A stretch of 24,228 nt of DNA from assembly GCA_041946965.1 (NCBI GenBank), contig JBHGBM010000085.1:1-24228 (forward strand). The letters are read 5' to 3'. The translations under genes were made by a program, and so were the position numbers. The notes beneath the pieces were generated by a model that saw only the letters and a list, made by a program, of their open reading frames with translations, did no database searches and was not told where the DNA came from. Every line of letters begins with the position of its first letter. Position 1 is the first letter of the stretch. The DNA comes from JBHGBM01 sp041946965 (lineage in GTDB: Bacteria > Acidobacteriota > Terriglobia > Bryobacterales > Bryobacteraceae). Positions 22,187 to 24,228 of the stretch are shown here, one piece after another.

Positions 22187-24228
22187 ATGCCCATGAGACG
22201 CTTATGTGAGACCGTTTTGACTGCGCTCCTGCTTCCGGCCGGGTCTCTCCTGGCCCAGGAGTTTCGGGCTACCCTGACGGGACGGGTTCTCGATCCCTCG
22301 AACGCGCCCATCGCGGGCGCTTCCATCACCGTACGGAACGAGGGCACCAACGTCGCGTATCCGGCCAAGACCGACGCGCGGGGCAACTACACGGTTCCGT
22401 TCCTGCCTCCGGGATCTTACTCCGTGAGCGCGTCCGCCGAGGGTTTCCGGCAGACGGTGCAATCCGGATTCGCCCTCACCGTGGCCCAGACCGCCACGCT
22501 CGATTTCCAGCTCGAGATCGGCGCCGTCACGCAGGAGGTGACGGTTACCGCGGAGGCGCCGGTTCTGGAACAGGCCAGCGCGGACCGCGGCGGCCTGGTG
22601 GATGCCGAATCCGTCACCGAGTACCCGCTCAACGGACGTAATCCGTTCATGCTCTCGATGCTGGTTCCCGGCGTGGATTTCAACGGGCCGCTGGTCTACC
22701 AGCGCCCGTTCGATAACGGCGGCATCGCGAACTGGAACATCAACGGGAGCAACGCCAACAACGAGTTTTTGCTGGATGGGGCGCCCAACAACGCGCAGGC
22801 CGGCGGCAACAACATCGCTTACGTGCCGCCCGTCGATTCGGTCCAGGAGTTCAAGATCCAGACCAACGCCTACGACGCCCAGTACGGCAAGAGCGCCGGC
22901 GGCATCATCAACGTGGCCCTGAAGAGCGGCGGGAACCGCATTCACGGAACGCTGTACGAATTCATGCGCCGCGATATCCTGGACTGCAACTCCTTCCAGA
23001 ACAACTCCCGCGGAGCGCCCAAGGACGGCCACTACCTCGACCAGTACGGCATGCAGCTCGACGGCCCCGTGTACATTCCCAAGCTCTACAACGGGAGAAA
23101 CAAGACCTTCTTCCTGTTCAATTACGAAGGGTACCGGGAAGGATCGCCGCAGCCGCTGGTGCTCTCCGTGCCGGAGCCGGAGATGCGCACGGGCGATTTT
23201 TCGAAGCTGGTGGATGCCACCGGCCGCCGCATCACCATTTACGATCCCACCACCACCGCCCGCAACGAGGCCGGCGCGTGGGCGCGCGAGCCCTTCCCGG
23301 GCAACATTCTTCCCGCGGCGCGGGTAAATCCCATCGCGCGCAAGATCGTGGAGTTCTATCCGGCGCCGAACACCAGGACCTCCGGCGTGGCCTACTCGCA
23401 GCAGAACTACTTCGCCTCCGGCGGCGCCAATCCCGCCACGGACAGTTTCTACAACCTGGTGTTCAAGTTCGATCAGAACCTGGGCAGCCGCCATCATGCG
23501 TTCTTTCGCCACGGCAGCAACGACCGCAGCGAAATGCGCTCCACCAACGGCTTGCTGGGGAAGGTGGGCGCGGACGGACCGCAGCCGCTGAAGCGCGTCA
23601 ACGACGCCTACGTGCTCGACTGGGTCTCCACCCTCTCGCCCACCACGATCGTCAACCCGCGCATCTCCTTCAGCCGCTACCTGTACGCCAATGACGCGGT
23701 GATCAACAGGAATTTCGATATGACCAGCCTGGGATTTCCGGCCTCGCTCGCGGCGTCGCTGCCCTACAGCCCCGGATTCGGCCGCTACGTGGTGAGCGAA
23801 TACCTGACGTTGGGAAAGAGCAATGTGGCCAAGGACGTCACCAACACCTGGGCGTTCGCCGTTTCGCTGACCAAGGCCCGCGGCACCCACACCACCAAGG
23901 CCGGCTTCGACGGGCGCTGGACCCAATTCGCCCTCCAGACCACCGGCACCGTGTTTCAACTGAGCAGCAACAAAGTGTTCACGCAGGGCGAGTACAACCG
24001 TTCGGACGCCCTGAGCGGAAACGGCATCGCGGGCCTCCTGCTGGGGACGCCCAGTTCCGGAACGGTGAACTACAACTCGTTCTTCATGTACATGCGGCCC
24101 TACTTCGCGCCCTGGGTGCAGCACGACTGGAAACTGACGCGCCGGCTGACGGCGAACCTCGGACTGCGGTTCGATTTCAACCTCCCGCCCACGGAGCGCT
24201 TCAACCGCATCAACCGCGGCTTCGATAC
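22187..24228 (+). CDS. Oar-like TonB-dependent receptor, 3' end beyond the window
   Basis: At least 680 residues are present without a stop. ATG 22187 (alternative in frame: 22193) starts a signal peptide ending SLLAQ. A carboxypeptidase-regulatory-like domain (about 25-110) reads ATLTGRVLDPSNAPIAGASI, then DARGNYTVPFLPPGSYSVSA and QEVTVTAEAPVL. A plug domain follows with EYPLNGRNPFMLSMLVPGVD, NINGSNANNEFLLDGAPNN and VQEFKIQTNAYDAQYGKSAG, then outer-membrane barrel strands (KTFFLFNYEGYREG, HHAFFRHGSNDRSE, TANLGLRFDFNLPPTERFN). These proteins sit in the outer membrane and are thought to import or bind large substrates, often glycans or peptides, energised by TonB; ligand unknown. GGAGG at 22169-22173 is rather far (13 bases) and GCGGA at 22176-22180 nearer. 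The short pieces in the preceding gap show that another receptor gene once lay close by. Confidence 0.95.
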   Translation, partial: MPMRRLCETVLTALLLPAGSLLAQEFRATLTGRVLDPSNAPIAGASITVRNEGTNVAYPAKTDARGNYTVPFLPPGSYSVSASAEGFRQTVQSGFALTVAQTATLDFQLEIGAVTQEVTVTAEAPVLEQASADRGGLVDAESVTEYPLNGRNPFMLSMLVPGVDFNGPLVYQRPFDNGGIANWNINGSNANNEFLLDGAPNNAQAGGNNIAYVPPVDSVQEFKIQTNAYDAQYGKSAGGIINVALKSGGNRIHGTLYEFMRRDILDCNSFQNNSRGAPKDGHYLDQYGMQLDGPVYIPKLYNGRNKTFFLFNYEGYREGSPQPLVLSVPEPEMRTGDFSKLVDATGRRITIYDPTTTARNEAGAWAREPFPGNILPAARVNPIARKIVEFYPAPNTRTSGVAYSQQNYFASGGANPATDSFYNLVFKFDQNLGSRHHAFFRHGSNDRSEMRSTNGLLGKVGADGPQPLKRVNDAYVLDWVSTLSPTTIVNPRISFSRYLYANDAVINRNFDMTSLGFPASLAASLPYSPGFGRYVVSEYLTLGKSNVAKDVTNTWAFAVSLTKARGTHTTKAGFDGRWTQFALQTTGTVFQLSSNKVFTQGEYNRSDALSGNGIAGLLLGTPSSGTVNYNSFFMYMRPYFAPWVQHDWKLTRRLTANLGLRFDFNLPPTERFNRINRGFD

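Noticed and set aside
1..24228. CRISPR array, prophage, IS element or integrative element
   Set aside because: No regularly spaced repeats, transposase, integrase, attachment duplications or phage structural genes were seen; the tRNA at the left edge shows no adjacent integrase within the window.

Overview
The window reads as a high-GC chromosomal segment of an acidobacterium, most probably of the Solibacter/Bryobacter branch. Three things point there: a secreted protein with the Ig-like TIGR03437 domain that is hugely expanded in Solibacter usitatus, an Oar-type TonB-dependent receptor with a carboxypeptidase-regulatory N-terminus, and paired URO-D proteins beside DUF1080 and Tat-exported Gfo/Idh/MocA proteins. 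The placement rests on remembered family patterns, not on a search. There is no phage, IS element, CRISPR array or rRNA. Almost all sequence is coding and genes are packed with ATGA/TGATG overlaps.

Layout. 1-2511: the 5' part of a tRNA-Pro(CGG) gene on the minus strand, selA (selenocysteine synthase) on plus, efp on minus overlapping the 3' end of selA, then a small PilZ gene. 2535-8629: a GAF-sigma54 activator followed by a three-gene tripartite efflux set (STAS-TolC fusion, EmrA-like adaptor, EmrB-like DHA2 pump). A sigma54 -24/-12 promoter in the gap between the regulator and the efflux genes ties them together. 8645-11040: a secreted protein of unknown function facing a secreted DUF1080 protein. 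11088-13483: two translationally coupled URO-D/corrinoid-methyltransferase-like genes; only the second keeps the zinc His-Cys-Cys set.

13484-18056 (minus): one tightly overlapping five-gene run, in transcription order MFS exporter, queC, queE, histone-deacetylase-like amidohydrolase, Tat-exported Gfo/Idh/MocA protein. QueE and QueC are two consecutive enzymes of the 7-deazaguanine (preQ0/queuosine) pathway; the other three genes have no obvious place in it. 18099-21499: a TIGR03437-domain secreted protein coupled to a GT4 glycosyltransferase. 21500-22186: a gene graveyard with the extreme 3' end of a lost TonB-receptor gene (minus) abutting a frameshifted C-terminal piece of a CehA/McbA-like metallohydrolase (plus). 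22187-end: an intact Oar-like TonB-dependent receptor that runs off the window.

The most notable candidate system is the PilZ / sigma54-activator / STAS-TolC-EmrAB block. Its gene order, the promoter match and the STAS fusion suggest an efflux system under sigma54 control, possibly with a c-di-GMP input. The queC-queE-deacetylase-oxidoreductase-exporter operon is the second most interesting.
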